Assembly (NCBI RefSeq): GCF_026151205.1
Contig: NC_087077.1
Location: 9,105,983 to 9,169,982, forward strand
Length of the DNA: 64,000 bases
Direction of reading: 5' to 3'
Origin: Bolinopsis microptera
Taxonomy: Eukaryota; Ctenophora; Tentaculata; Lobata; Bolinopsidae
The translations under genes were made by a program, and so were the position numbers. Shown here one piece after another: positions 32,101 to 42,817 of the stretch; positions within the stretch are counted from its first letter, which is position 1; every line of letters starts with the position of its first letter. The notes beneath the pieces were generated by a model. That model saw nothing but the letters and a program-made list of their open reading frames with translations. It was not told where the DNA came from and ran no database searches.

Positions 32101-32558
32101 TAACCTGTGCACGTTCAAGAACTTATAACGAACATATGGCTAAAAAGAACTACTGTCTTGAACACACTAAACCGCTATTCACTGAGCAGAAAATTATGAA
32201 CCTGGAGAATCTGCACATGTACCATACATTTATGGAGCTATTCAAAATTCTTAAATTTGATGTCCCCCAGTCGATTAAAGATCTTTTCAAGTTCTGTCCT
32301 AGAAATGAAAAACTTCGTCTGATTGTCCCATTACTGAGGTTAGATATCTCCCAACAGAACTTTTTGTACACCTCTACGAAAATATGGAATGATCTCATCC
32401 CCTATGTATTCGAAATATGTGATGCTAATGTAGATGGGATAATAATCCCGGGGTCTTCCAAAAATTCAGACTTATCAGCCTCGTCAGGTATTATTAAATC
32501 TAACCTTAAAAAGCACTTGCTATCCCTCCAAAATCGAGGTGACCCTAATATATGGTAA
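29127..32558 (+). CDS. LINE ORF2: PHD finger, endonuclease, reverse transcriptase
   Basis: 1143 residues. A second PHD finger stands at the N-terminus (C13, C16, C29, C32, H37, C40, C56, C59). The apurinic-type endonuclease spans about 119-345: FNNIDGN, LAETN (Glu), YRPPSGD, TGDFNVDLL, LIDNILVN and SHHNPI near the end, where SDH is usual. The reverse transcriptase spans about 580-870: SITPIYKKGDSRCLDNYRPV, RQFGFRKQHST, GIFIDLSKAFDTIEHDKL, GVPQGSVLGPLLF, FADD (D812, D813) and KFLGVIIDEQ. The C-terminal region has SHLSYCISCWGG and TSTKIWNDLIP. Length and order are as in CR1/jockey-type LINEs. The start overlaps the end of ORF1 by four bases. Confidence 0.95.
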   Translation: MTSINFNITRERCPGCDSNVLSHHKIIICESCDTLYHAKCSEQSFKFDHVKQMWHCSQCYAFKSQRYNPFNSIIYDKYDPNTVERDEDMETISNILKDCRYYNMTNFNRLSKNILNHNKPFISIVFNNIDGNASNFDSFITDMSQYDEKFAVIALAETNINEENKDLYKIDGYSSEYNSKTDGKKKGSGLGIYIDNQYQYSRIEKLCKCSDNLETLFVEITNTEVPQIAGVVYRPPSGDIQDALAELDVLMKFLPSNNVALTGDFNVDLLAQGRNIAEFEQTIYSNNLIPLISIATHAKPGCNESLIDNILVNSTERVLGSGILESKISHHNPIFCFISCNIKESSNTAKLKPKYDYCESNIESFLNDIGKDIYQSNFSYDEEGFEKFVETVHEKIELNFKVDCTAGFQSKRNRLMNPWITSALIKSVFTKGFHYKRWKASCTKINPLGEETLYLKYKEYRSILNKAIKSAKKAHYGKKFELAKGNIKKTWELINELRGKSKKDIKASFLIDGRIVTERREIANGFNIYFSSIARNLNSKVQSSVPSRTVTDGNFNKTKFKQYLKGRERIVNSFFLSPCDEEEISKIIGSLENGKASDISVKVLKKSVNYLSGHISRFFNWFLDNGVFPNKLKTGSITPIYKKGDSRCLDNYRPVSTLPIFGKILEKIIYNRLYNYLSAMNVIYDRQFGFRKQHSTSHAVNYSVNKILNEIEQKNHVIGIFIDLSKAFDTIEHDKLLHKLEHYGVRGIALKTLASYLTNRSQVTSFQTEKSDKCSVEYGVPQGSVLGPLLFLIYINDIVSSSSLAEFVLFADDTNIFVIGRSAQEAFEKANHVMKQVSNYMESNKLHINAGKSCFMHFQPGLSRATQTCARTRPFNRNLTISIDGKKLEKVQCTKFLGVIIDEQLCWEPHLNHLSLKLNSSIVSIKRICKFIPKSEYLKLYNALFMSHLSYCISCWGGIPKHKLNKIFAIQKRCIRLLFGNIPNFDHKEYYLTCARSRTYNEHMAKKNYCLEHTKPLFTEQKIMNLENLHMYHTFMELFKILKFDVPQSIKDLFKFCPRNEKLRLIVPLLRLDISQQNFLYTSTKIWNDLIPYVFEICDANVDGIIIPGSSKNSDLSASSGIIKSNLKKHLLSLQNRGDPNIW

Positions 32559-32974
32559 CTAATCTATATTATATCTCAAATTCTACATCTGGTACGGCTC
32601 TGCACACATGATATCTCTCTCTGCCATGAAACATGGCTAACCTTTCAAACTATGATTTAAAACATAAACCTAAACTAAAACTCAACTGGGCTCTCCTATG
32701 TCACCAAACTAGACCAATAAGCAATTTTAGCTTAGATAATTATATTTTTCTATATTTGTATAATAAGTTTTATATTGACGTAGTGGATGGTTGAGGGGGT
32801 TTCAAGCACAGGTCACTCTCAAATCCTAAAGATAAGCAGTGGCCTTCGGCACTTGAAACCTCTTCAAACCTCCCCTGATTTATTTATTATTGATATTGTT
32901 TGATTGTGCCGTAAAAATAAATATTTGTTTTATTAAATAAATATTTGTTTTATTAAATAATATTCAAATAAAAC

Positions 32975-34640
32975 ATGTTAACTGATTTTAACTAAGTTGA
33001 TAGTTCTGGAGTGTGTTTTACCAAAGAGTTAAAGATCTATCAACTAAAAGAGTTAAAGGTAATCTTTAAGTTTAACTCTTAATCATAGTTTTATTTAAAT
33101 TTCTAGTATTACACTCAACATCCATCATCAGAGTATTTAGTAGCACAGCACTCAATAATTTGTGGAATTAAATCGATGAACCCATATAAAACTAATTAAA
33201 TGATGTATATGAATAATTCGTCACATATAGTTCAAGGGTTTATCTCAAAATAAAAATTTCGAGTCATTGACATTTTGATAGTTTTTTGGGTTCCAATATG
33301 GTCGATCATGAAAATACTACTAGCAGATTTTCTGAAAAAGGAAAGTGAGATCTACCAAATACTTTTGACCTCATCAAAAATGATTGATTCTGGCCATAGT
33401 TATGGGTCCTTGAAGGTCAGCATTATATGTATAATTTTATTGAAAGCAGGCATAAACTAGAATGTGTTTAGAAACATGAAGCTGTTTAGAAATAGGAGTT
33501 AGGCCTTTAAAAATAAAATGCTGGAAGTTGTGTACTTCAACACATAAAAACATATAATTTGCTAGTTAAAAAGGACTTATTTGAAGTTAAGCCATTTCCA
33601 CAGATTTTCTGAATTGTATTATCTGTATGAAAATATTCCATTAAATCCTGGATTAAACACAAATGACCTCTTACTTACTCTCAACCAACTATTAGGTCAC
33701 CTCTGAGCAAACCTAAAATATTACTAGTCCAGAAAAATAATGAAGTCTTAACTTGTGAGTTGTGGGAGATTTCAGAAACGTATTAACAATTTGTTATGGG
33801 CTCTACTACAAAGGAAACAAAAAAACAAAGAAATGAATCCACACTCCATTTTCTGAAAGATGTCACAAATACTTAAACTTGTCAATTTTATTATTTAGAT
33901 TTAAGGTACAAAAATTAAAGATAGGTTTCAATTATCAAATCGAAAAGCTTAACCAAAAAACTTAGAATGAAACTGATTATGTACTTATAATGTAAATCAC
34001 TACAGGACTAGCTGTTAGAAGCCTCGACAAACGTGACCCTCAGACTGACTGCTTTGTACTTTAACTTGAAAAGGTCTGTTACTAGTCGATGGAATGGTCA
34101 AATTACAAGGAGTTGTTCAGGCATTAACAACAATTCTCAGCTCATTAGATTTAGTTCAAGAAAGGCTGGTCAGCAGGTTGTTATAATTATTGGTTTATAG
34201 GAAATACTAAGCGATATTTTAGTTTACCCAAGCTTTCTAAAACTGCCATTACTTAATTTCTGAGGATCAATTTCTGATGTATTTCAAATCATTCATAAGA
34301 AGACTGTATCAAGAAACACAAACATTGTTCAACATTTAAGGGTGGTAAAAATTATCTCTCGAATAGAGGTAATCTTTTATAATTCAGTTCAGTCTAAAAA
34401 CGAAGTTTGAAAGAAGGTTAGTTTTTTAAATAATCAGGACAAAAGAGGAAAATTTAGATTATTCAACTTGAAACCTACAGCTGCAGAAGGGGGTAAGACA
34501 GCTTAAGAAAGCTAAAGGTTGCTTAGTACAGTTGCAAAGGTTTATGAGCGACATTTTGATCGGTTTTGTGGTAATTACGTTAGGTTCAGTGCGAGATAGT
34601 TTATGATAAAGCTAGATAAAATAAAGATCAAGCGGGTAGA
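32975..34640. other. AT-rich stretch without a recognisable gene
   Basis: I see no supported ORF, inverted repeat or tandem array here. Confidence 0.5.
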
Positions 34641-34826
34641 ATGTCTCAAGCTAGCCAAAGAGTTGTACACTTGAAAATGAAGAAGGAGCTCTCCAAGATA
34701 ATGAGTGAAGTTGATAAGACTACCAGAGAGACACTGCAGCTGGTACAAGAACATGGGTCAGGAGCTTGGCTAACAATTGACATGTTTCCCCACTCAAAAG
34801 TTACAGTATGCTTGGGTATTGATTGA
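34641..34826 (+). pseudogene. Possible remnant of a retroelement-associated ORF
   Basis: 61 codons. The later part (ETLQLVQEHGSGAWLT) resembles the ASAWLSALP-type segment found beside reverse transcriptases in some animal mobile elements. It is short and has no neighbouring RT, so this is a weak call; a chance ORF is possible. Confidence 0.25.
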
Positions 34827-34853
34827 AATAAATTTTCGTGCACATACACTTTT

Positions 34854-35134
34854 CTTCCACACTTGCATTCTACCGTCCTACTGCACTCAGTCCTAGTTAG
34901 GTGTCAGCACTACACTACATATGCCGGCCTACCATCCCACATCCTCACTTCCACACTTGCATTCTACCGTCCTACTGCACTCAGTCCTAGTTAGGTGTCA
35001 GCACTACACTACATATACCGGCCTACCATCCCACATCCTCACTTCCACACTTGCATTCTACCGTCCTACTGCACTCAGTCCTAGTTAGGTGTCAGCACTA
35101 CACTACATATACCGGCCTATCATCCCACATCCTC
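34854..35134 (+). repeat. 94-bp minisatellite, three copies
   Basis: Three units of 94 bp starting at 34854, 34948 and 35042 (CTTCCACACTTGCATTCTAC...). They are nearly identical, differing at a few bases such as ATATGCC/ATATACC. C/T-rich on the plus strand and non-coding. Confidence 0.95.
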
Positions 35135-35719
35135 GGCTTTGATCAAATAATTTGAGGCACAGTGTATAACACTATAACTATAGTTGGCATTTCTGTTGGA
35201 CAAAAACGTTTTGGCAATATATTGGCAGTTGGGATAGTGCTAAGCACTCTAAACTATAAAGGTGCATGGGAATGTTGGATTATGGTATGGTTGTCATATT
35301 GCTGGTGTGGCGTCCGCAATATTATCAGTCGCCTTTGAAAATCTACTACAGATTTTATTTCTGTATATCACTATACAGTTCCTCTTTAGAAAAAGTGCAT
35401 GTGACAAGTAACGAGATAAGGATGCTCTAGGATCAGGAGCGACAAATGATCAATTGTTTTAGACGTGAGGCGTTCTGCAGTAACGGCCCTAGCGAACAGG
35501 GGGATGGTTGTTCGCTTGAGTACTATGATGCGGTTATACAAGTCTGGCAAAACAATTTGTGACCTGCCTATTGGCCGGGCGCCGCCGTAGACTCAACACA
35601 TGGTGTGTGGGGTATTTACCTCGGGCACACACCTTAATCTCTCGACCGGCGGGTCACACCCAAATCTCCTGCTCCAACTCTTTCAAAGGCTGGTACCCTA
35701 CTACTATGTGGCCAGAAGG

Positions 35720-36529
35720 AAATTCTTGTAGGAACTCTTAATGTACGAACAATAAGAGAACAATACAAGAGGGATGAGCTGGGTGTATGCATGAGGGATA
35801 GTGGCGTACATATTTTGGGCATTCAGGAGCATCGGGTAGTACATAGCACTGAAATCGAGTATCAAGATCTTGGAAGCTCTCACCTCATAACAACTTTGGC
35901 ATGGAGAACCAGCAATGGGGCGGCTGCTGGTGGGGTTGGTATTGTCTTGGACAAAAAGACAGTATTCAACACATTGATTAGTGTATACTCACATGACAGG
36001 AGGACGATGGTAGCCAACTTTGCAGGGAACCCGGTCACAACTGTTATTGTGACTTATAGCCCGACAGAGGGGGCGACTGTCGACGAAGCAGAAAACTACT
36101 ACGACAGCCTTGGTAGTTGGTGGTGCCATTGACCAGATACCAGCCCACAACTTACTATTCGTTGTAGGAGACCTCAATGCGCATGTCTCATCATCAGGAA
36201 ACTGGACATCCTTCCACAAGGGTCCAGCAAACCGAAATGGTAGACTGCTAGAGGATATGCTGTTGGAGCGACAGCTAGAAATCACAAACACCAGATTTCA
36301 GAAGCGAAGAGGTAAACTCTGGACATATCTCTCAAATATGAGTCAAAGTAAATCTCAAATCGACTTCATCATTTGCCGGAAGAAATGGCGGAACTCCGTC
36401 AAGAACTCCGAAGCATATGGTAGTTTCCACAGTATTGGCTCGGATCACAGAGTAGTCGTAGCAAGGGTAAAGCTTAGTCTACGGATAAGCAAGACGGAGA
36501 AGAGGGCTCCGGTTCTGGACTGGTCTTAA
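35720..36529 (+). pseudogene. RTE-type endonuclease, frameshifted
   Basis: First frame: ILVGTLNVRT, ILGIQEHRVV (Glu), GGVGIVLDK and VIVTYSPTEG, to about 36108. The remainder continues in another frame: FVVGDLNAHV, SQIDFIIC and SIGSDHRVVVARV (the Ser-Asp-His motif is present). It ends at TAA 36527-36529. All catalytic motifs survive but are split by the shift. Confidence 0.85.
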
Positions 36530-36565
36530 CTTAAAACTGATATCGCTCTACAAGAGAGGTACACA

Positions 36566-38611
36566 GTGGAAGTTAAAAACCGCTTTTCCATACTTGAAAA
36601 GGATGATCAGACGGCAACAGAAAGGTACCAATGCTTTATTGATGCGAATAGGACAACTTCTCGACTTTTACTACCTGAAAAGGAGAAAAAGAAAAGATGT
36701 AAAATCTCAGCGACTCCAAGTGTTGAGATTGCCAGGCTGAAGCTGAGGGAATGTAGCATAAAATACCACTCAGATGCTACAGAAGACAACCGAATAGCTG
36801 TTCAAGAGGGCAAACAGAAGCTAGGCGATGCTTATCAAGCAGCCAAAGAGCACCTGCTGGAGGGGCAGGTCCGGGAACTGGAGGAAGCAAGTTGGCAGGG
36901 CAGACATGCTAAAAGCTGGACCATGATCAACAAGATCACAGGTAAAGCTCCATCATATACTGGCAAAATCAAGGGAAACTCACCAACGGAAAGGGTTCAG
37001 AAATGGAAGGACTATTTTGCTACTCTTCTCGGCTCACCACCGACGGTAGAGAACGCGGAAGAGGATATTGATCCAGTCCACCCACCTCTGAATATCGGAA
37101 CAGAACCGTTTACGTTGGATGAGTACAGGAAAGCAAAGTCCAGCATAAAGGAAGGGAAAGCATGGGGTGACGACAACATAGCCCCAGAAGTCTTAAAACG
37201 ATGCGACCTTGATCAAATTGTCTTAGACTTCTGTAACAATGCTCTATTGAAAGGTGAGAAACCAGACCAATGGTCAACTGCCAACATCATACCAATTCCA
37301 AAGAAGGGCGACCTTAGCGAACCAATGAACTATCGGGGAATAAGCTTGTCATCCCTAGTTGCCAAGTCTCTAAACAAAATGGTTCTAAACCGGTTGAAGC
37401 CAGAAATCGAGACAATTCTGCGTAGAAACCAGAATGGATTCAGACCAGGAAGGTCAACAACTCAACAGATATTGGTACTGAGACGTCTTATAGAGGGTGT
37501 CAAGAGTCAGAAACTGCCAGCTGTTCTGACATTTATAGACTTTAAGAAGGCTTTCGACAGTGTACATTGTGGGAAAATGCTAAAGATTCTAGAAGCTTAC
37601 GGCATTCCAGTCAAAATCGTGAAGCTTAGACGGCTCATGTACGAGAAGACAATGGCCAAAGTCCTAACTCCAGACGGAGAAACTGAATTGTTCGAGATAC
37701 TTGCAGGTGTGTTACAGGGTGATACCTTAGCACCTTACCTCTTTGCAATAGTCATCGACTACTGTATGAGGCAAGCCATAGGCGATGATGCGGAGCGACT
37801 TGGACTCACCCTCGAACGTAGAAAAAGCAGAAGAGTGGGGCCCAAGATCATCACCGATGTGGACTTTGCAGATGATTTAGCACTTATATCTGAGGACATG
37901 GACAAGGCTAACGAGTTCCTGCTCAGAGTAGAATCGGCGGCAGCAAGCGTGGGACTACACATAAACGAAGGCAAGACCAAGGTCATGACACTGAATATGG
38001 AGGATCGATCTAGCGACCTACAAAGTCGATCCGGGGAAGCCATAGAAAATGTAGATGATTTCATCTACTTAGGCTCCTGGATTGAGAGCACAGATAGGGA
38101 GATAAGGGTAAGAAAGGGAAAAGCGTGGGGTGCCCTACATAGACTGAAGGATATCTGGAAATCCAAACTCTCAAAGAGCCTAAAGATTAGATTGTTCATA
38201 GCGGCTTGTGAATCAGTACTGCTCTACGGATCAGAAACCTGGACACTGACAAAGGCTCAAGAGAAAAGTTTGGACGGGACATACACAAAGATGTTGCGTA
38301 TGGTGCTGGGTATCTCATGGAAGGACAAGGTCAGCAATATAACTTTGTATGGTAGCCTCCCAAGGCTGTCAAACAAGTTACGAAGCGGGAGATTAAAAAT
38401 GGCGGGACACTGCATCCGACATCCTGAGCTACTTGCCAGTGATTTAGTCTTATGGGAACCTACGCACGGTAGAGCACAGCAAGGCCGACCAAGACAAAGC
38501 TACTTGTCTATGTTACTGAAGGAAGTTGGGACAAACTCTAAAGAGGAACTGCGAACCCTGATGCGGGACAGGGATATATGGAGGGGGTTTTCTGGCGTAG
38601 ATCGGACTTAG
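36566..38611 (+). pseudogene. RTE-type reverse transcriptase
   Basis: 681 residues from an internal ATG, in the same frame as the second half of the endonuclease, so only the TAA at 36527 separates them. RT motifs: NIIPIPKKGDLSEPMNYRGI, NGFRPGRSTTQQI, FIDFKKAFDSV, GVLQGDTLAPYLF and DFADDLAL (D436, D437). The C-terminus has LYGSETWTLTKAQEK and KMAGHCIRHPE, typical of RTE proteins. The domain looks undamaged, but the polyprotein is broken. Confidence 0.85.
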
Positions 38612-38617
38612 CTCCGA

Positions 38618-38641
38618 CATAGTAGTAGTAGTAGTAGTAGT
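38618..38641 (+). repeat. (TAG)n microsatellite tail of the RTE element
   Basis: Seven to eight TAG units directly after the RT stop codon. Confidence 0.9.
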
Positions 38642-38873
38642 GCACATACAGAATGAATGGTTAATAATTTAATATATATGTAGACCAAGGTCTGTGCACG
38701 GGATGCTTCCTGGAAGCTTAAGAATCCAGTTCTTTTTGCGGGGCACCCTACCTAAAGCCAAATTGAGATATAATAATCATATTCCTAAGAAATAATCAGA
38801 AATCGAATACCAATCAAATAATATGATATATATGAGTAGTAACCATATTTACTATGCAAAACGCCCCAACCAC

Positions 38874-39305
38874 CAGGGGTGTAGGAATGATTTTCTTCAT
38901 TGGGGGGCCAAATTCTAAATATTTTTTGACGCTTCGCGCCACAGTCTAAATTTTTTGGCGCTTCGCGCCAAAGCCTGAAGTTCGCAGCATGTGCGGTATC
39001 GCGATTTTTCACGTTTGCCGCGACAAATCGCTATTTTTCAGATCCTGGCCTCAAGACAAATCGCGATTTTTTCAGTTGTCTGCGTCAAATTGCGCATTTT
39101 CCTTTAAATCTGAGGACCAAATTCGAGTATTTTCCTTCAAATCTGCTCATAATGATTAGGGTAGCATGAAACATGAAAAAAAAGTAGTTTCCAAGAAAAC
39201 TTTGAAAATTTTGGACTTAAAAAATTTCGGGAAAATTTTTTTTAGAAACCCAAATTAAAAAGTTGGCCCTTTTTGGCCCCTTGCCCAGATTTCATGGGGG
39301 GCAAT

Positions 39306-39346
<41 letters not shown>

Positions 39347-39361
39347 CTTCCTACACCCCTG
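38874..39361. mobile_element. hAT-type MITE with a long C tract
   Basis: A 488-bp element with ends CAGGGGTGTAGGAA and its inverse, flanked by the perfect 8-bp duplication CCAACCAC (38866-38873, 39362-39369). CAG-starting ends with 8-bp duplications are typical of hAT. It has no ORF. Near the right end is a run of about 38 C (39308-39345). Confidence 0.95.
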
Positions 39362-39369
39362 CCAACCAC

Positions 39370-40084
39370 ATAGTGTAAATTTATATAGAATTCAAATTCC
39401 ATATCATCACATTAATATAATATAAATAAATTCCATATCATCATTAATATAATATAAATTAATATAATATAAACCTCAATAGTCAATATAATAGCCCAAG
39501 CAAAATTAAATAACTTCTTATAGACCTTACTGTCATACTACAAATTAATTAAACATTTGAAATCTGTTAACCAGAGAATAAATTTCTAAACCTAATGCAA
39601 GTGAAATAATTTAGATGCAATAATGAATGCCTAATGTGAGTATCATCTGTCAATGTCCTTGTAAAACAGTCTGTACAAGAGATATGAGTGACTAATATAG
39701 AAGAAAAAACAGGAAGTTGTCGTCTGTTGAAAAATAAATAAAATATCTAGAATATAAATTAGAATATAAAATAACATTCAGTCGATGTGTCGTCAATAAA
39801 CTGTACGATTATCAAATGTTAAAACTGGGTGATACAGTCACCAAAAATAAATACTAAGTATGATAAGTTAATAAATTAAATGTGGTCTATAAAACTACCA
39901 CTAGGTATAATAGGTCAATAAATTAAAAGTGGTTTATAAAACTACCACTGTGCGAACCCCTTCTCCAGTTAAAACATGTCAGTCATGTGCAAAATCAATC
40001 AGAATGGTAAGGTGGTAAAAAAGGGAATATCCTTTCGATACATCAATTATATATGCCTCAGATTTAAAAGAATTAGAAGATACT
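39370..40084. other. AT-rich stretch without a gene
   Basis: Contains short direct repeats (AATTCCATATCATCA..., ATAAATTAAAWGTGGT...TATAAAACTACCACT) but no ORF. Confidence 0.5.
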
Positions 40085-40480
40085 TAGTTATCGTTGACTA
40101 TGATTGCAGTGTAAAATTTGTCATATGAATTGTCGACGGTATAATTAGGGTCTGTTGTTATAGATGAGAGTAGCTGTTTCTTATACGAATCACTAAAGCT
40201 TTTAACATCAGGCAGATTTTGTAGATCTGTTGGAACATTATTCCAACATTTTGCCCCCAAGTATTGAAAGTTTTTATGTGATGTTGATCTATTAACATGT
40301 TGCAGCTTTCGCCGCTCCTACTACCTCCTGATATGTAACTAAATTTGTTCATAAAGTTTGTAGGACAATTGTCATGAATGATTCTAAACGTGATTCTGTT
40401 CATCTCTGAAGTATGGTTGGAACAACCATAACACCCTAAGATTCTGTGACTGCGTAGCCAAATGATCACTATCATAACCT
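40085..40480 (-). mobile_element. LINE remnant C, last segment of an RT ORF
   Basis: Minus strand: an upstream part reads RITFRIIHDNCP in one frame. The end reads KNFQYLGAKCWNNVPTDLQ and SFSDSYKKQLLSSI in another. This is the usual C-terminus of CR1/Rex-type LINEs (WN-x-x-P, then a basic helix). It is frameshifted and 5' truncated. Confidence 0.7.
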
Positions 40481-40535
40481 GAACTGTAAGGGAGGGGTAT
40501 GTGAGCTACCATCATTAAAATGTGAGACTCAGAGA

Positions 40536-40776
40536 CAGTGGCATAACGGAGGGCTTTGCTGACCCTGCTGTGGGGGGGGGGGGGGGGGGCACCATCTTAG
40601 GGACCTACCGAATCGTTCTTTGTATTTTGAAAAATTGACTACAGTACTAGCAAATATGCACGTTTTGCTCTAGAAACACAATTTTTTAGAGATTTTACCA
40701 GCATATCCTACTTCAAGAGGGAGCACTTTTTCAGCAGGTGGTGGGCGCCAATGCAACGTGCAACGATACGTCACTG
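40536..40776. mobile_element. hAT-type MITE, 241 bp, with G tract
   Basis: Starts CAGTGGCATAACGGAGGG and ends with the inverse TACGTCACTG. The flanks CTCAGAGA/CTCAGTGG agree at six of eight positions, so the duplication has decayed. It carries a G run at about 40573-40589. It is related to 41069-41348 in the opposite orientation. Confidence 0.75.
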
Positions 40777-41068
40777 CTCAGTGGCTGAATAACATGGGCT
40801 GGTGGTATGAGGATTGAACCACTGTTAACACCTATAGATTACAACCACTTCGGACAAAATTTTTGGGCTGATAAGGCAAGGCTTGATTTCTCAGCAAGGG
40901 GAGTGTGGAGCACGTTTGAGAGGACTTCCTTTAACGTGCGTACCTTCAACCCTAAATTGCCTTCATATCAGTCAAAGACCATGCTACAGCTTTACACCCA
41001 GTGCACGAGAACAAGAAAAAACTGGTGTATGAACCGAGTGCTATAACTGGAGAAAGGGTCATTCGTCC

Positions 41069-41348
41069 CAGTGGCGTAACGTTGCCTCCCCCCCGCCGAA
41101 AAGGCGCCCCCCTGTTGGCGCCCCCTCCCCTTTTGGTGCCCCTCCCTAAATTTGAACAAATTAGGTGATTTTAGAGGATACGCCGGTTAAATCTCTAAAA
41201 AAGTGTGTATCTAGAGCAAAACGCGCAGTTTTGCTAGTACTTTAGTTAAGTTTTCGAAATTGTCCCACATTCAAACGACGATTTGGCGCCCTCCTAAGAC
41301 AGCGCCCCCTGCACAGCAGGGTCAGCGGGGCCCTTCATTACGCCACTG
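41069..41348. mobile_element. hAT-type MITE, 280 bp
   Basis: Ends CAGTGGCGTAACG and its inverse CATTACGCCACTG, flanked by the perfect 8-bp duplication ATTCGTCC (41061-41068, 41349-41356). The inside is rich in GGCGCCCCC-type motifs and has no ORF. Same family as 40536-40776, inverted. Confidence 0.95.
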
Positions 41349-41356
41349 ATTCGTCC

Positions 41357-42008
41357 CCTAAGTATTTGCCACTACAACGCCAAGCGTTTCATAAGGAGAT
41401 CATAGCCACCAAGACGAAGGGAGACTACAATTAGGTGATGTGAAACATAGGGACACGCATGAGCATGGACATCACGAGGAGTGTGGTAGTTGCAGTAAGA
41501 GGTGTACGTAGGAAGGCGAAAAACGCATTGATCGCTCTTATATCTAGTGTGTCTTTCAACCTGATCACGGAGGAAGATAGTTACGAAGGATAAATGAGAT
41601 GAAGAATTTTTTTCAACAGATTTATTTTTGTAAAAATTATTCAAACAATATACACATAATTGTCACAATCATTCTATATAAAAACAACCCTTCAAAAACT
41701 CAGATTTATTCCTCATGATTTATGATTGCATCGCTTCATTTATATTTATTGAATGTATATATTGTTTGACTGACCTGCTCTCTTGTACATGTATATACAT
41801 ATATTATGTACTTCTACATAGAAAAAACTTGCGTATCATTTCACATTTATATGTTTTACTTCAGGTAAAACGAGTAATAGACTAAAACATAGAACTAGCA
41901 AGGCAAACTAAAACATTAACCAGTACAGCATTGCAAGCAATCGAGAAATTTCATATATCACTATATTGGCAACTTATTTGCTGGACCAGCCAAACTTCAC
42001 AATTTAAT
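41357..42008. other. AT-rich spacer
   Basis: No supported gene or repeat apart from the 8-bp target copy at its right end. Confidence 0.5.
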
Positions 42009-42089
42009 TTACTGGGCCGCGCTCAGCCTGTCATTTCGCCAAATCTTTATTAATGTTTATGAACATAATAGCCTGGGGTCCCCAGGTAA
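42009..42089 (-). mobile_element. Ultra-short 8-bp-TSD element, copy 2 (81 bp)
   Basis: Reads TTACTGGGCCGCGCTCAGCC...GGGGTCCCCAGGTAA and is flanked by the perfect duplication AATTTAAT (42001-42008, 42090-42097). It is inverted relative to copies 1 and 3. Confidence 0.85.
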
Positions 42090-42270
42090 AATTTAATAAA
42101 TTCACTATTTTTGCGTGATATGCACTACTAGGCCGCATCTCGCTAGATCGGCGAAATGCGCTACTGAGCCTCGCCGAGCTGCGATGAATTGACATCGTCA
42201 ATTTAATTTAATTAATGACGTGCATATCATATATATTATATATATATATATATATACAATATATTTACAT

Positions 42271-42336
42271 AGCCATGTGTATACGCGTAACCAGAGCCCT
42301 CTCTGCAAGCGAGAGGGCACTGGTTAGAGCTATACA
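42271..42336 (+). repeat. Short dispersed repeat (ACATAGCCATGTGTATACGC family), copy 1
   Basis: About 66 bp ending GAGAGGGCACTGGTTAGAGC. Further copies lie at 51199-51266 (same orientation) and 52541-52616 (inverted). Both ends hold small palindromes. Confidence 0.75.
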
Positions 42337-42392
42337 ATATACGCTACAACATAATAGCTTGCGTATTGTGTATGGTCCCAAGTTATAAACAT

Positions 42393-42577
42393 AAGTGATA
42401 AGGTTTTTGCTCATAACTCTCGAGGGAAGCATTTTTACCGTACGTCATGGGTGGAGATTTGGAATCAGCGTCCTAAAATACACCAATATAGATTACTTTT
42501 ATACCCTCGATCATATCATGTCAGGGCCTTTTCACAAGAATTTTCTTAAAATTTGGGCGAGCGATTTAGTGGGAGCG
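42393..42577 (-). mobile_element. Half copy of the TTAGGG-carrying TIR element
   Basis: Matches the outer half of the elements at 50738 and 51441 (GGGCCTTTTCACAAGAATTT, TTGGGCGAGCGATTTAGT). The TTAGGG-like core and the other end are missing. Confidence 0.75.
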
Positions 42578-42817
42578 GCATTATGCATTAGTTATTGTCT
42601 ATTGTTAATGGACTAACCCTGCGCGCGCTACTTCGCGTAGCACTTACCTAGTCTCGGGCTAGTAACATTTCGAGAAGAAAGCGGCGCGCGATACTTCGAA
42701 GAAATAATTAGACGAGTAATAAGTAATAAGTAAATATTATTTGTCAAATTAGTTATAGCAAACGGTCATTTCATTAATTGTAACGCAATGCACTATTGAG
42801 CCGCACTTTCACCGAAC

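Larger units (their letters stand above)
26896..32960 (+). mobile_element. Apparently intact two-ORF LINE with PHD, AlkB, SGNH, endonuclease and RT
   Basis: CR1/jockey-type non-LTR retrotransposon with two complete ORFs overlapping by ATGA (29127-29130). This arrangement allows termination-reinitiation. The 3' UTR (32559-32960) ends in two tandem copies of AAATAAATATTTGTTTTATT, the short tandem tail usual for this group. No target-site duplication was found and the 5' end is uncertain. Both ORFs are open and all catalytic residues I can place are present, so the copy could be recently active. Confidence 0.9.
35440..38640 (+). mobile_element. RTE-type LINE, decayed
   Basis: A single-ORF element: GC-rich leader, endonuclease, reverse transcriptase, very short 3' end and a (TAG)n tail (about 38618-38641). 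This architecture and tail are typical of RTE-clade elements. Two lesions are visible: a frameshift near 36110 and an in-frame TAA at 36527-36529. The boundaries are approximate and no target duplication was found. Confidence 0.9.
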
